A stretch of 64,000 nt of DNA from Calonectria ilicicola (Eukaryota; Ascomycota; Sordariomycetes; Hypocreales; Nectriaceae). Where the stretch lies: NCBI GenBank assembly GCA_020809705.1, contig CP085829.1, positions 6,138,001 to 6,202,000 on the forward strand, given 5' to 3'. Shown in pieces: positions 12,601 to 24,925 of this stretch. Within the stretch, counting starts at the first letter, position 1; every line of letters starts with the position of its first letter. The position numbers and the translations under genes are program-made. The notes below the pieces were generated by a model. The model saw nothing but the letters and a program-made list of their open reading frames with translations, was not told the origin of the DNA and searched no databases.

Positions 12601-15600
12601 GTCGAGCAAAAAGTCTATGCCAGAAAATCCAGCACTTCGCAAACGTGCATCCCACGTCTCAGCGTTCATGAAAGGACCCTCAGTGCGTCCATCGGCAACC
12701 CCAAGCCAGTATCCTGTGAGTGTTCCATAGAGAAGTCCGGCGATAACTCTCATCCTCACTGTTTCAACTAGTACCAGCTTCCCTCCTGGCTTTAAGAGAC
12801 TGCGACAGTGGGATAGAGTTTTCTCCATGTTGGCAGTAGCATGGATTGCTTCGCAGGCTATAACGACGTCGTATTCTGGCTTATAGCCATGTTCGAGAGG
12901 GTTGGTCTCAATATCAAGCACAGAATAATGGATGTCGCGATACTCAGACATGAAGTCTTTGGCGAAGGTAATGAAACCAGGCGAAATATCCGTAAATGTA
13001 TAGTCAGCATAGCGCTTGATTCCATTTGAACCAACCAACGCGTTCATTGCAACTCGTGTGGCCGCGCCTGTACCACCTCCAATTTCTAGTATACGAAGAT
13101 TAGGATTTGCGTGGCCCATGCTGTCTAGCAGGTTATGCAACTGCGGGTGTGAGCCAGCAACCATATAGCCAACTTCATACAAGGCTGTCAATAGGCCTTC
13201 AGACACAAGAACGTCTATGCCAGTTTTTCTTCCATGGACAATGTCGATAATATTGTCATGCAAAGCTTTGGCAGCTCGGGCCTCTGGTTTATCACCCGCT
13301 TTCTCATATAAGCTCTGAAGCAACTGGCGGCGTTCCCCAGAAGGGAGCTGTCTGGCTTGAACCATGTTGAGTCTCTCATCTTCCTCGACACATCTGCGAA
13401 TCCAAGACAGCCAGTGACTCAATTCTCCTTTCACTTGAGGCCACGAGGCCGTATCGGTACCAAGCTGCTCATAGACGTTGGCCACGACCAAGCAACAGAT
13501 CATGTCTGCAGTTTCCAGACCTTCTCTACGGGCGTCATTTTCAAGAGGAGGAGGAAACAATGATCGAGCCTGATCATTATTCAGCTTGCGGATATCGGGC
13601 TTCCACGAAAGCCTGGTGAATGGACTGCTGAAGACAGCACTGGATGTCAATTGCTGAATGCTCTTAGACACTTTATAACTAGTAAGTCGCAAGTTTTCAA
13701 CTTCTAGAATGACGTTCCCGTCTGAATCGACTATTTGTGTCTGTACAAAGGCGCTTCGGAGCCCCTGCGTCCGTCCTCGTGCAATAACCCTGCCATGGCT
13801 CTGCCTAGACCGCCCAGCCTTTAGGCGCACATGAGAGAGACGAATGGGCACAAAAGCGGTGTTTGCTTTTTCTAGTTGGCCACGGTAGCATGCAATGAGG
13901 CCTAGCTGAAAGGCGGCATCCAAGGCGGTCGGGTGAATTGGGTATTCCGACTCCCCGCCCTGGATAGACCCAGCCGTTCTGTCCAATTCCACGGCTGCTA
14001 CAGCCATGTTCTGATGGGGCTCAACACGAACATCGGACAGAGCCTGGAAAAACGGTCCGTATCCGATTCCAAGGTCAGAAAATTTGTTGTACCAGGTCGT
14101 TGCATTGGCGGTCCTGGAATCCATCTCGGTGGCAATAGGATCAAGCTTGGGGTACAATCCAGTCTCCACTTTGATTTGACCAGTGCAATGCTCTATCCAT
14201 TCATTCGAATCTTCAGCCACAGAGACGATGGTGAATTTAACCCACACTTGGGATTTTGAAGTTGCCTTACTACCGAGATCCATGGTCAAAATGACCTCTA
14301 TGCCGGAGTCATCTTCTGGCACTCTCAATGCAGCTTTGACATCTACTTTCCGAAGAGAGTAGCCAGCAATTGTAGCTGAAACTTGCGACTCGTCGTGAAT
14401 CCGTTTGCTAGCCTCTACAGCCATGGCAATGAAACCAGCAGCAGGGAATACGGCGTCTAATGTTGGAATGGTCAGCATGTTCTAATTCGAAAACCCTTGA
14501 ATCCGTTACTTGCCTGGAATCAGCCGATGATCGGCAATCCAAGGTACATCCTTTACTCTAAGAACATTTCGCCACTGAGGTTGCAGTTTGGCTGCTCCAG
14601 GGACTTTGGAGCCAAGTATATCGTGTCTTAGTACATTGCGCAAGCGATATTCTTGGCTAGCTCGGCTCTCATAGTAGTTAATAGGCCCGTATGTGTATTG
14701 ATAGATGGGCAGATCTACCACAGTGCAACCATGTATCACACTCCTCACGCCATGAGAGGAGTTCACGTCCACGGAATTGACTGCAGCCAAGTCTATTTCA
14801 GCATTATGACCAAAGAGATTCCCTGCTAGTTGCAAAATAGAAATTCCCGCCTCGTCATTACGAACGAGTGAAGATAGATATTGGCAAGGCTTGCCAATAC
14901 TTTTCAGAATCTGATCCACTGGCCCTTTTAAGGCTGGATGAGGCCCGATTTCAACCATTGTATCAATCGCTATGCTGGACTGAGTGTCCATTAGCTTGGT
15001 GACAGCGTGACTGAATCGGACTGGTGATTCTAGATTAGCCTTCCAATATGAGGGAGACAACTCGTTAGGACCGATGGTCTTGTCTGGAGTCACTGACGAG
15101 ATCCACGGAACAAGTGGGTACTTATGCGTCTGATCTAGAAGTCCGATTGTCGTGATATGCTCGATACCATTTGACAGCATGCTGCAGAAGTCACCGCCTA
15201 AAGCCTTCATGTGGTGCGAATGGTACGCATTGTTGCCCGTGCGGAGAATTCGATTAAACACTCCGTCTTTGGTTAGCACAGAGGAAAGGTCCTCTATGGC
15301 AGTAACATCACCGGATAAAGTAACGCTTCGAGGGGAGTTTATGGCGGCGATCTTGATGTGCTCCTCTTTGTCCTTGATGTATTCTGTCACCAAGTCCGTG
15401 CCCAGGCCGACAGCAAGCATCGCCCCTGGCTGCGAATTCTTGGATACTGCCTGCCCACGAAAAAAAGCAGCTGTAATACACTCAGCGGCTGTGATTCTGC
15501 CGGACGCGTAGGCCGCCGCCATCTCTCCAGAGGAGTGACCAACGACAGCGGTGGGTCGTACGGCCCACGATGCTAGTAGATCGACTAGACCTATTTGCAA

Positions 15601-17858
15601 GGCGGTGCAAGCGACCTGCGAAACCGCGGGCGATTGAATGTCTTCCTTTTCGCTGCATCCCAAAAGCATGTCAGAAATAGTCCACGATGGACTTTCGGGT
15701 AATCGCTGAAGCACGTCATCAAGGTAGGCCATGGTGTCTCGGAACACGTCGTACTGAAATAGTTGGGCTCCCATACCATGCCACTGTGCACCCTGCCCAG
15801 TGAATACAAAGCCGACATTTATCGTCTTTGTTGGGCTCGTGAAGGTCGGGCCTTCGATAGTCAGCCCATCTGCGGCACTGTCCATGTCTACAATGCAAAA
15901 GGATCGGTGTTGCAATCGGGACCTTTTTGCACCAAGGGTATAAGCCACATCTGCCAACGGCCATTGGTTAATTACCTTGGCTAGGGCGTTTATATTCAAA
16001 CGCAGCGATGACGGACTGTGAGCCGAGAACGGTAAAAGCACCAGCTTTCGAGTAGATGCATGGACATCTGCCGTCATTTTGGTTCCGTCTATGATGGGTG
16101 AGTGTTTTAGTGGCTTGGCAGCCTTGCCGTTTAAGTGCCCGTTTCCTTTGTGTGAGCCATTCGTGCCGTTGGATAGGTCATCAATCCCATTTGTGCTTTG
16201 AGAGGATCCATTTGTATTATGATCTGAATGACCGTTCCCATTCGTCAACCCATTCACGGACCCGTTTTCTGCACAATTAGAAAATCCATTTAGCGTCGTT
16301 ATGAGGCGACCGGGCTTTTTATACTCTGGTAGAACAATATTGACGTGATCAATGATGCAGTGGCCATTAGCTCCGCCAAAGCCGAACGAATTGACACTTG
16401 CGCGTCTCAATTTGTTCTCCGGCCAAGGTATAGTGTGATCCTTGACTACCTTGACCTTGGCTTTGTCAAAGTCTATTTTGGGATTCAAGTTCTTCACTCC
16501 GAACGTGGGTGGGATCTCCCCTGCCTCAAGGGATAAGACCACCTTCATAATAGAGGCTATTGCACTAGCCCCCTCAGTGTGCCCAAGAGTTGGCTTAATC
16601 GATCCGATAAGCAGCGCATCCTCAGGCATGTCTGATCTGGAGGAAGCAAAAACATTCCCCACAGCTGAGACCTCAAGCGGATCTCCTGCTTGTGTACCGG
16701 TCCCATGGCACTCGAAAAATGTTGTGTCAGTGAAGGGTAGATCACCAGCGTTCTCATAAGCCTTGCGAATAACGTCCTCTTGTCCTACTGCACTGGGACG
16801 TGTGATACCTCCAGTTCTCCCGTTGGCGTTTACAGCTGTGCCACGAATAATTGCACGAATTGGGAGCCCCCTTGAAATTGCCACTGAGGTTTTCTTCAGG
16901 TACAAAGCTCCAAACCCTTCGCCCCTGGCGTACCCGTCGGCGGAAGCGTCAAAGGTATGGCAGCGGGATGTTGGAGATAGGGCCCCAAGCTTATCTAGGA
17001 CAATCTGCATGCTAGGGTCGGTAATCCAGTTTGCTGCTGCTACTATGGCCCCATCACAGTCGCTGTTGCGGATTGCGCTTACTGCCATATGCAAGGCATA
17101 CATCGACGATGAGCATGCTGTGTTTGTAGCAAGACTTTTAACATCAGTCTAGGCCACATATGTTGGCGAAAAGTGGATATGATTCTTTTTGCTTACCTGG
17201 GTCCATGGAGGTTGAAGATGTAGCTGATGCGATTGGCCAGAATACTGGTGTCGGCACCAGTAGCAGCGTACGACTTGGGGTTCTCCCAGTCACGCGCCTG
17301 GATTAATAGATGATCAAAGGCAAAGTTGCCGATGTAAACTCCTGTACGAGACCCATCAATACTTTCTAGAGATTCTCCCGCACTCTCAAAAGCCTCATAT
17401 ACTAAATATGAGTTTAGCATGGATCGATATCATCTTGGTGGAGGGAAAAGAGGATAATTAGGGTACTCACCAACTTCTAGTAACTTTCGTTGCGATGGGT
17501 CCATGGTTTCTACCTCTCGGCCCGTGATTCCAAAAACGCTCGGGTCAAACAAACGCGCATCTTCGTCAATGAGGAACCCACCTCGTGTCCGCATAGATCC
17601 CGGGCGGTTGGGGTTGTCATGATGAAAGCCGCTTGTGGAGAAGTGAGGGTCCTGGAACTCTTTCCACCCATCTTGATTATTTCTCAGCATCTGCCATAGC
17701 CCAGACGCATCTCTAATACCTCCCGCCCATCGGCATCCTGAAGTTTGAATCAGTGCACGGAATTCTTAGTTGGGGGAAAGGTGGCTTTATCATCACTCAC
17801 CCATGCCAACAATGCTGACCGGCTCGTGCCGTCCTTCCAGACTAACTTGTCGTGACAT
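9655..17858 (-). CDS. Highly reducing polyketide synthase (KS-AT-DH-MT-ER-KR-ACP)
   Basis: Iterative type I HR-PKS of 2650 aa that builds a reduced, C-methylated polyketide from malonyl-CoA. Exons: 17858..17801, 17737..17471, 17401..17197, 17134..14514 and 14456..9655. KS: active-site Cys184 in TACSSS, His320 (ECHGTGT) and His362. A Gly/Asn/Ser linker spans about 460-515. AT: GHSSG with Ser711. DH: His1046 and Asp1230. C-methyltransferase: SAM motif LEIGGGTG at 1507-1514. ER: nucleotide loop GGLGLAA at 2047-2053. KR: GGLGGLG at 2254 and Tyr2396. ACP: Ser2604 in GVDSL. There is no thioesterase or reductase domain, so release probably occurs by pyrone formation or through a partner. The intron before the DH core uses a GC-AG pair. 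The DH His motif reads HRLIP instead of the usual HxxxG. The gene is divergent from the methyltransferase. Its neighbours match the published solanapyrone gene set. Confidence 0.93.
14457..14513 (-). other. GC-AG intron inside the PKS
   Basis: 57-nt intron with donor GCAAGT at 14513 and acceptor TTAG at 14457. It is the only junction that keeps the PKS frame between the two large exons. The nearby GT (GTAACG) gives the wrong phase, and read-through meets a stop within two codons. GCAAGT is the usual consensus of rare GC-AG introns. A putative branch site, GCTGACC, lies near the 3' end. Confidence 0.8.
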
Positions 17859-18461
17859 TGATGTGATCTTGATGGCAATATTTGGGGGTGTATCTTTTTT
17901 TTCTTTACCAGAAAGTGCTTTTTTAAGCCGTGCGTGTTATGGAATACGCTCAAAGAGATGTCTTAATCTTCTGTGCTACTGATTCTTTAACATTAAAAAG
18001 CTGTGAATACGGTGTGCTTATCAAGTTCTATGACCACATGAGACTATTCAAATTCATCACATTTTTCATATTGCACAAGGTTAGTGCCTGATTGTGTTTC
18101 CCATTTCAGCCGATCATGTATAATCAAGCTGGCCACATAATTTTGCTCGTAATGGCAACAGCGACAATCGTTAGGTTACCCCATTTTTCGGGCTGAACGC
18201 AACCGATTCGGATTTAGATGGGGTAGTCTTCTTAGCTCTTGTTTCAACCTCCTGTAACACGGGCTTTCGGCCGAATAGGTGCAGAATGCGGGGCTGTTAT
18301 GTTATTCATTGATCTTCCGGCCGACTAGGTTGCGCCGGTGCGGGCAAAAGCCGATATTTCTCGGAGATTATGTCCGTCTTCGGCTTTGATAGATTATCTT
18401 CTCGCTCTTTGCCACTGAACACAGCCATTAAAAGTTTCAGCAAGAGAATGAGGAATTGCTT
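17859..18461. promoter_or_regulatory. Divergent PKS / O-methyltransferase promoter
   Basis: 600 bp shared by two divergent cluster genes. It contains two 13-bp direct repeats, CGGCCGAMTAGGT, at 18268-18280 and 18318-18330. More CGG/CCG half sites follow at about 18334-18375. Inverted CGG/CCG triplets are what Zn2Cys6 proteins bind, so the regulator at 25.6-28 kb is the natural candidate. No binding data can be inferred beyond that. Confidence 0.6.
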
Positions 18462-18465
18462 ATGA
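18448..18465 (+). promoter_or_regulatory. Five-codon uORF overlapping the OMT start
   Basis: ATG at 18448 is followed by four codons and a TGA at 18463-18465. That stop overlaps the methyltransferase ATG (18462-18464) by two bases. If the transcript starts upstream of it, initiation at the main ATG would need leaky scanning or termination-reinitiation, a known way to lower or condition translation. Whether the transcript includes it is unknown. Confidence 0.45.
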
Positions 18466-20037
18466 GTAGGAATAGAGACTTTTTGAATGCGGTCGCAGCA
18501 AAGTTTAGTTCAATTAACGACGCTTCATTTTCGAAATACAACAGCGGCCTTGCATCTTACTTCACCATGACCTCAGATGATGGAAATGTCTCTATTTTGG
18601 GCTTAGCTGAAGGGATTCTTAAAAAAACCCAGGAAATAACAAAGTATTTGCAAGCCAACAATGTCGCTGCCCCAACCTTCTCATGCTCAAGCACCAGCGT
18701 CCCCGTCACGGCTGAATACTACAAGCTGCAAGCCAGCCTGAAAGAATCTCTTGAGGACCTGCAACGTTTAGTAGAAGGCCCTGCCAAGTTCTATCGCCAC
18801 TATCTTATGCGAGGATACGAGTTGGCCGCGTTTCAGATTGCCCTCGACTTTAACTTTTTCACCCTCGTACCACCGGATGGGGAAATCACCTTGGATGACT
18901 TGGCTGCCAAGGCCGGTCTAGATGTAGACCGTACCACCAGAATTTTGAGATTGTTGATTACGCATCGCTTTTTCAAGGAGACTCACTCTGGTCTCATATC
19001 TCACAACTCGTTTTCACTAGCGTTGCGTGATGAAGAGTTTTCGTCAGTCGTACATTATTCGTAGGTTATACCTCACCGTGATCCTCTGTGTCCTATATTT
19101 TATGGCGGCTAAGGCTGACTTCACAATAATCTAGATTTGATGAGATGCTCAAGGCTGCTGTTGAGTCCAGTGCCTCTCTCAAGGCTGACCCCATCCAGTC
19201 GGACAGCGTGCATTGTCCATTTTACACACGACACGGGACTCCCATTTTCGAGTACTATTCCAAACATCCCAAGGAAGCAGCGCGGTTTGCCAAAGCTATG
19301 GCCGGCTGGCGTCGAAGTATGTGTTCTGTAAAGAGTTCACGCCGTTGACAATTCTTTTCTAATCATTGTCCAATTTAGTGGAGGATAGTGTAACGGAGCT
19401 GAGGGACAATTTCCCTTGGAAAACGCTTAAAGGGACCATTGTGGATATCGGAGGTGGCAGCGGCCACGTTTCCATTATCCTAGCTCAGGTATGATGTCCC
19501 CTTTTGTTGTCTATATCGCAGGTAGAGAAGTGCATGTAGCTAATATACCCTGTTCGTCAGACGTTTCCTCACCTTAACTTTCAGGTGCAAGACCAAAATG
19601 AGGAGATGTTAGCGGTAGGCCAGAATCTGCTCACTGAAAACGTCCGTGGCCGTGTGTCTTTTGCCAGAGCCAGTTTCTTCGAACCTCAAACATATAAAGG
19701 TGCGGCTGCGTACATGATTCGCCAGTGCACACACAACTGGGCAGATAAGGATGTCATCACTATGTTCAAGTCAGTGGTGCCTGGGTTAGAATCTTCGCCG
19801 CCTGAGACGCCGCTCCTAATCAATGACATTATTTTGCCGGAGGCGGGGACTGTCTCACGAATCTGGGAGCGTGAGATGCGTCAGGCTGACATGGTAATGT
19901 TGGTCAGTTATGGCGCCAAGCAGCGTACCAGGAGTGAATTCGAGTCGCTGTTGAAAGAAGCCGATACACGGTACGAGATAGGCAAGGTCCACGACAGTGG
20001 TGCTCTGGGTGTGCTTGAGGTTTATCTAAGACGTTGA
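18462..20037 (+). CDS. O-methyltransferase (SAM-dependent, fungal type)
   Basis: 455-aa class I SAM O-methyltransferase. Exons: 18462..19060, 19135..19316, 19379..19488 and 19561..20037. The N-terminal part holds the winged-helix dimerisation domain (about residues 100-200). The SAM-binding motif VDIGGGSGH follows early in exon 3. The catalytic-base region is QCTHNW in exon 4, whose His corresponds to the family's general base. In the solanapyrone pathway such an enzyme methylates the pyrone 4-hydroxyl; the same role is inferred here from context. It is divergent from the PKS across a shared promoter. The start at 18462 is the first in-frame ATG, and an internal Met at about 18567 is an alternative. 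A five-codon upstream ORF overlaps the start codon. Confidence 0.88.
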
Positions 20038-20647
20038 ACGGGGACAAGCTTCCATTCAGCATGGCCGTCAGGTAAAGATGAGCATCAAGTCGGCAAGAAA
20101 TAAGGAATCGAGCTTGAGAGATTCCTCTGGGTTGAGCTAGCTACTAGTTTTTTTAATTTAACTAGACTGAAATAGACGATGTTATAGGGAACTGATATAT
20201 CAAGGGGTTCATTGCGTAGATTTTGTCTTGACTGAAAGAGGTCTAAAGATTGATTATAAATGGGTCAACCAGTGATGTACTCTACGATGGAAATTTAGTA
20301 TGTCAGGAAAAGATGAAAAAAATGTGGGTAAGTGCATTTCAAGACTCAATGTGACGAGATTTAGGTTAGTCGTCGAAAGGCTATATATAAACAAATATGT
20401 TCGTATCCTTTCTCACGATACTACTCTGATGTCTTTACACCACGCCTCGTCTCTCTTGGATGGGATAGATCACAGTCGACCCACTCGGCAGGGTAAGCTC
20501 ATTAAAGGACATTGAACTTAGGTGAAGTAGTTAAATTGTGTGGATTTCAACAAGCTGATTTAGCAGTCAAATTCTTTTTGTATCTAATAACATCGGAACA
20601 ATAATTTGGAAGCTTTATTAGCCTGAGGATCATCTCTAAGCCAAAAG
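20038..20647. other. Convergent intergenic region, no gene seen
   Basis: Lies between the 3' ends of the methyltransferase (plus) and the FAD oxidase (minus). It is AT-rich, with poly-A/T stretches fitting 3' UTRs and polyadenylation signals. No coding frame with a family signature was found. Confidence 0.6.
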
Positions 20648-22465
20648 TCATCCACCCAGAGGCACAATCGGGTTGTAGTAAGCAAATCGATTATGGGGGT
20701 CATATTTGGACTTGATTCTGCGCAGCTTCTCAAGCCTCCAAGGCTCATAGCCGTACATAGACTCGAGCGACTCATGACCAGCAGCGTAATTGACGTATGT
20801 CGTGGGCTTTCGCTGTGGCTGTCCCGCATTCCAGAGATTGACTGTGTCAAGAGCCCATTGTTGCGCAAACGAATTCAAGCCCGACTCCGGGGTAGGCGTA
20901 GTGTCAAAGTACCTTTATAATAAGTTATTATTTTTTCCTTCTCTCACAAAAGCACCCCAGAAACTTACATCAGAAGAAAGTCATCGCGGAGTGGAAAAGC
21001 GGAGTCTTCTGCCTTGGGCTCTCGCATCCCTTTGACTGCGTAGCCCTCGTGCACAACTCTAGTATCACCTAATTCGGGATGCTTTGAGACCATTTCGTTG
21101 AACAAGTTATAGATGCCACGCTCTGAAGTAACATTGTAAACCTGAAGGCCAGCAGTACCAATGATATGGGTCTTGTTCGGAGTACACAAGAATGAATCTA
21201 CGCCTCCTCCAAGTTGATCGTTGACTTCCGGATAAGGGATATTTCCGTCGACCTTTGAGACGAACCCGACTTTATCGAATGGCTTGAGCAGCCTTTTGGC
21301 GTTATCCTCAGCCCCGGCGTACACAAATGTCCAAATAATGACGGCCTAGTTTCAATGACTTGTTTAGCAACGCAGTTACTAGCCAAAAGAGGTGTCACTA
21401 ACCTTATCGCCATCCACTGTACTATCCATAGTGAACACTCCCCAGGCTCCCAACCAGTCGGTGGATGTAGTGCCATTGTTATGAAACTTATTGAGCTGTC
21501 CAAACAGGGACTCTAATTTGTCCCCGGTAAAGGTGTATGTTCTATAAAAATACGATACGTTGGCAGCGGGCCAGATCTTGGCGTCAAAGCTGGTGACGAT
21601 GCCGAAGTTGTGACCAGCACCTCTCATGGCCCACCATAGATCCTGATTTCGATTCTTGTTGACGATTATAGCCTCGCCGTCAGCAAGCACCACATTCATG
21701 CTCACGATATGGTCGCTAATGAGGCCGTGGACACCCTGCTGAGCGGTGTGTCCGCCTCCAAGGGCGGGGCCGAGAATTCCCACACAACTGCAAGTACCGG
21801 TCGCTAAAGCATAAAGGGTTTAACCAATGTAACGCTAATTCAAAGCCACAATAGTTCTTACCTCCAATATAGCCTTGATCCCAAAGAGTATTAAGAACCT
21901 CGTATCCGTAAACGCCAGCCTGGTATCTCGCTGTCTTGCCACCTTTATTGAGACTGATATTCGTGAGCCCCCTCAAGTTTATCTCAATACCGTTGAACTT
22001 GCTGACAGTAGAGGTCAACGCATGACCCCGATTGACAGCCATAAATTCAACACTGAGACTATTGGCATATTTCACCTAATGGAAAGCGATCAACAGGCCA
22101 TACAGTAGTATTTTGAAAGCGAGAACAAAAAGAGGGACATAGGCAATTCAGTTGTTACGAATGAATATCTTACTTACAATTTTGGGGATATCGGATTCCG
22201 ATCCTGGTCTCACAACAAGCTGGATTTGTGGACGGGCATAATTTTGATATCTCTCAGTTTCGTTTGCCCATTCGGCATTAGTAGGGAGGAATATGGCGGT
22301 ATCTTCCGAAAGGAATGAACCTAACTCCCTTGCAATAGCCTGTGGTGCAACCGATGCTGGAGTCGTTTCTCGTGGCTTGAACCCCGAGGAGGTATGACTG
22401 GAGCGACTGTCAGTAGGCTGAACAAAGCCGAGACCGCACACTGCGGCCAAAATAAAAAACCACAT
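20648..22465 (-). CDS. Secreted BBE-like FAD-dependent oxidase (possible Diels-Alderase)
   Basis: 514-aa berberine-bridge-enzyme-type flavoprotein. Exons: 22465..22178, 22075..21862, 21803..21403, 21345..20969 and 20912..20648. It has an N-terminal signal peptide (MWFFILAAVCGLGFVQP). The FAD_binding_4 domain has VVRPGSESD and NRGHA, whose His is the usual covalent flavin site. The segment GTCSCVGILGPALGGGH supplies a Cys near the second covalent position. The C-terminal BBE domain has GYEPWRLEKL and YDPHNRFAYYNPI. In the solanapyrone pathway the homologous Sol5 oxidises a pyrone alcohol to an aldehyde and catalyses decalin-forming Diels-Alder cyclisation. By gene content and family this protein is the candidate for that step. 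Its promoter region carries TCGGCCG and CGGGCCGA elements. The family call is firm; the specific reaction is inferred. Confidence 0.88.
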
Positions 22466-23103
22466 CTAGATATTTTAAAAGATAGAATTATGTGAACCTA
22501 CATCAAAGTAGAAATTTCCGCTAATAACAGCTTCACAGAGATGGAAGATCACAAGTTTATCTTAAACCCACAACTGAGGCGCACGTTCTGTTTGGTCAGA
22601 GCGTCAAATTCTCTTAAACCCGACATATTTCGGTGATTAACGCCATGCCGTAGTTTGTCCCGCCAAATCGGCCGTATCATGCCCCAAGAAATTCAGCCGG
22701 GCCGAGAGCTCCGGGCCTAATCCCTGCAAGCCAAAATGCAGAACAAGGGTTGCTCGCTTATTGGTATTCCGTGCGACCGCGAAAGGAGATAATACGCCCG
22801 ACTGACAAATTTTCAGCATTAATGTCGTAATAGTGCTGTGAAGTATAAAGTTGCACCAGACATAACTCGCCTGGTGTTATGTACATGACTAAAGAAAACT
22901 ACTTTTCAACTAAGAAAGCTGTGTAGTGAGGCGAGGAACTTCTAAGCCCTTTATCATTTTACACTGCATATCTCCTCAAATCAAAAATCAATTTTAACTG
23001 TTATTGGATAATGATTTAGCTAGTAAATGTTTCCTTTTATTCGCTTGTAGCAGTGACAGAACTAGTTGCGTCATTACTTATTAAGCAGTGGAGAATGTGA
23101 GAA
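22466..23103. other. FAD-oxidase promoter / P450 3' flank
   Basis: Upstream region of the FAD oxidase and downstream region of the P450. It holds TCGGCCGT at 22668-22675 and CGGGCCGA at 22698-22705, related to the CGGCCGA element of the PKS promoter. No gene is seen. Confidence 0.5.
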
Positions 23104-24925
23104 CTATGGCGCATAAGGGACGGCCCTTCTCATCCGAACGAACACTCTATGCGGTTGACGGGAAATCCCATCATGTCCAGCATACCCAGCAAGCTCGTCT
23201 GGTATTTCATTGAGTTCAAAGTTCCACACTACCATGGCAATAACTGTCCTGATGGCCAGGTGAGCCAACCTCCTCCCCCAGCACTGACGGATTCCCATAC
23301 CAAACCCGAGTTGTGGTCCAGCTGCACCATCAAACTCGACAGTGCCATCCTCCTTAGTTATTAACCATCGTTCTGGCTCGAAAGCCGTGAGATCCTTGCT
23401 CTCGTCCCACTTAAACCGCATTTTGGAGCTGCGCGACGTGGGGCTGCGTGTCTCGTCGTCGACAGGTACGGATGGGGACAAGTAGTTTGGCCCGCCACTG
23501 ACCATAAATACTTGTGCACCCTTTGGAATCTTACGCCCTAGGATCTCGGTATCGCACGTGGTCTCACGCACGATACTAAAGGGGGTCAGGCGCCTCGACT
23601 CCTCAACCACAGCCTCAAGATACGGGATTCTTGCACTGCGCAGCTCCTCGAACGTCGGGTTGCGCCGCTCTGCCACAGCGTCAGGGCAGGCCGTATACAA
23701 GGCCTTGCGGAGTTTCACTTGGGTTTGTTGGTAACCAGTAAGGTATTTGGCGATCCAGCCCATGGCTCCACCCGTCGTGTGGTGACCGGAGAGAAGGTCC
23801 GAAAATATCTAGAGAGGTGCCAAGGAGTTAGCAAATGAGATACAAGATACCCACAAAATGGCTTGACGAGGAATGGAAAACTCTTACTTCATCTGCCATG
23901 CTTTGGGTCACAAGCTGTGGTGGGCGGTTCTGTTTACTGGCGAATGCTTTTTCACGCATCATGATATGATCCAAGGCCGATTTGACACTGTTGTTTTCGC
24001 AATTCTCAGCAGCCTTTCGGAGCTGCTGGGGAAGAACCAGGTCCTTTTGGGAATAAATCTTTTTATGCCACTCTTGATGCGACCACCACCAGTAGCTCAG
24101 CCTTGGTGTAAGTGAAACCGTAGTTCTCTCTAGAACCTCAGGTGCCTCCTGGACGGCCATGAGGAAGTCGCTGATCGGAGCTTCAGGAAAGTCAATGGGA
24201 TCATCAACAGACCCATCCGGGAAGGAGCTTCTTTCAAGGTTTGCCATGGTCTCCAGCTGTGGGCGTAGGGCCGACTCATCAGTATCTTCGCCAAAAGCGT
24301 AGAATAGCATGACGTCTAAGGAAGCATGCCAAAAGTCAGACCGGATACCGAACGGCCTCTGCTGAGCTATTTCGGATTTCATCTGAAATAGTTGTACAAT
24401 TTCTAAGGCTTTTGCGTGGATAAAAGGCCCCATGTTGTTGTTGAGAAAACTAGGCGTCATGAGATCTTGCCTTAGCTGACGACGCGCTCGGAACTTCTCG
24501 TCGGTTTTGTACCGTGCATGGAAGTCACCCAGGCCCTGCATACCGTCAATAAGAAATTGCGGCTTCTCGAACTCGGTGCGTCTCATCAAGATGTCTTGCG
24601 TCTCACGAAAGTCGCCCACTAGGATCCATGGCTTTTTAAAGGGTTGAATGAAGACCTGACACACGGGGGAGCCCATTTTCTCGACTTGACGGCCCAGCCA
24701 CATACTGAATTCACCTGTCGTCTTCATGGTATGGCCCAAGTCTACAGCATCACCGAATAGCGACTTAGTAGCTTCCAGATTATATGCGATGCCTGGGAGT
24801 GGCTTTGGCAAAAGACGCTGGTAGATACAATACAGACTGACGGCGACACATGCCACGAGAAGAGCCTCCACCGACAGAGGAGACATCCTGCGCGATAAAT
24901 TTGAATAGTATTCCAAGGCCTGCAT
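23104..24925 (-). CDS. Cytochrome P450 (cluster 1)
   Basis: 580-aa microsomal P450 in two exons, 24925..23888 and 23808..23104. It has an N-terminal membrane anchor (about residues 18-36) followed by a Pro-rich hinge (PKPLPG). The I-helix is SGHHTTGG in place of the usual AGxxT. The K-helix ExxR is at about 415-418 (EESR). The haem-binding loop is FGMGIRQCWG with the axial ligand at about Cys522. It is expected to sit on the ER and take electrons from a P450 reductase encoded elsewhere. By analogy with solanapyrone (Sol6) it may hydroxylate the pyrone methyl group before oxidation by the flavoprotein. The analogy rests on neighbourhood only. Three CGGCCGA elements lie 335-385 bp upstream of the start. 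Confidence 0.9.
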
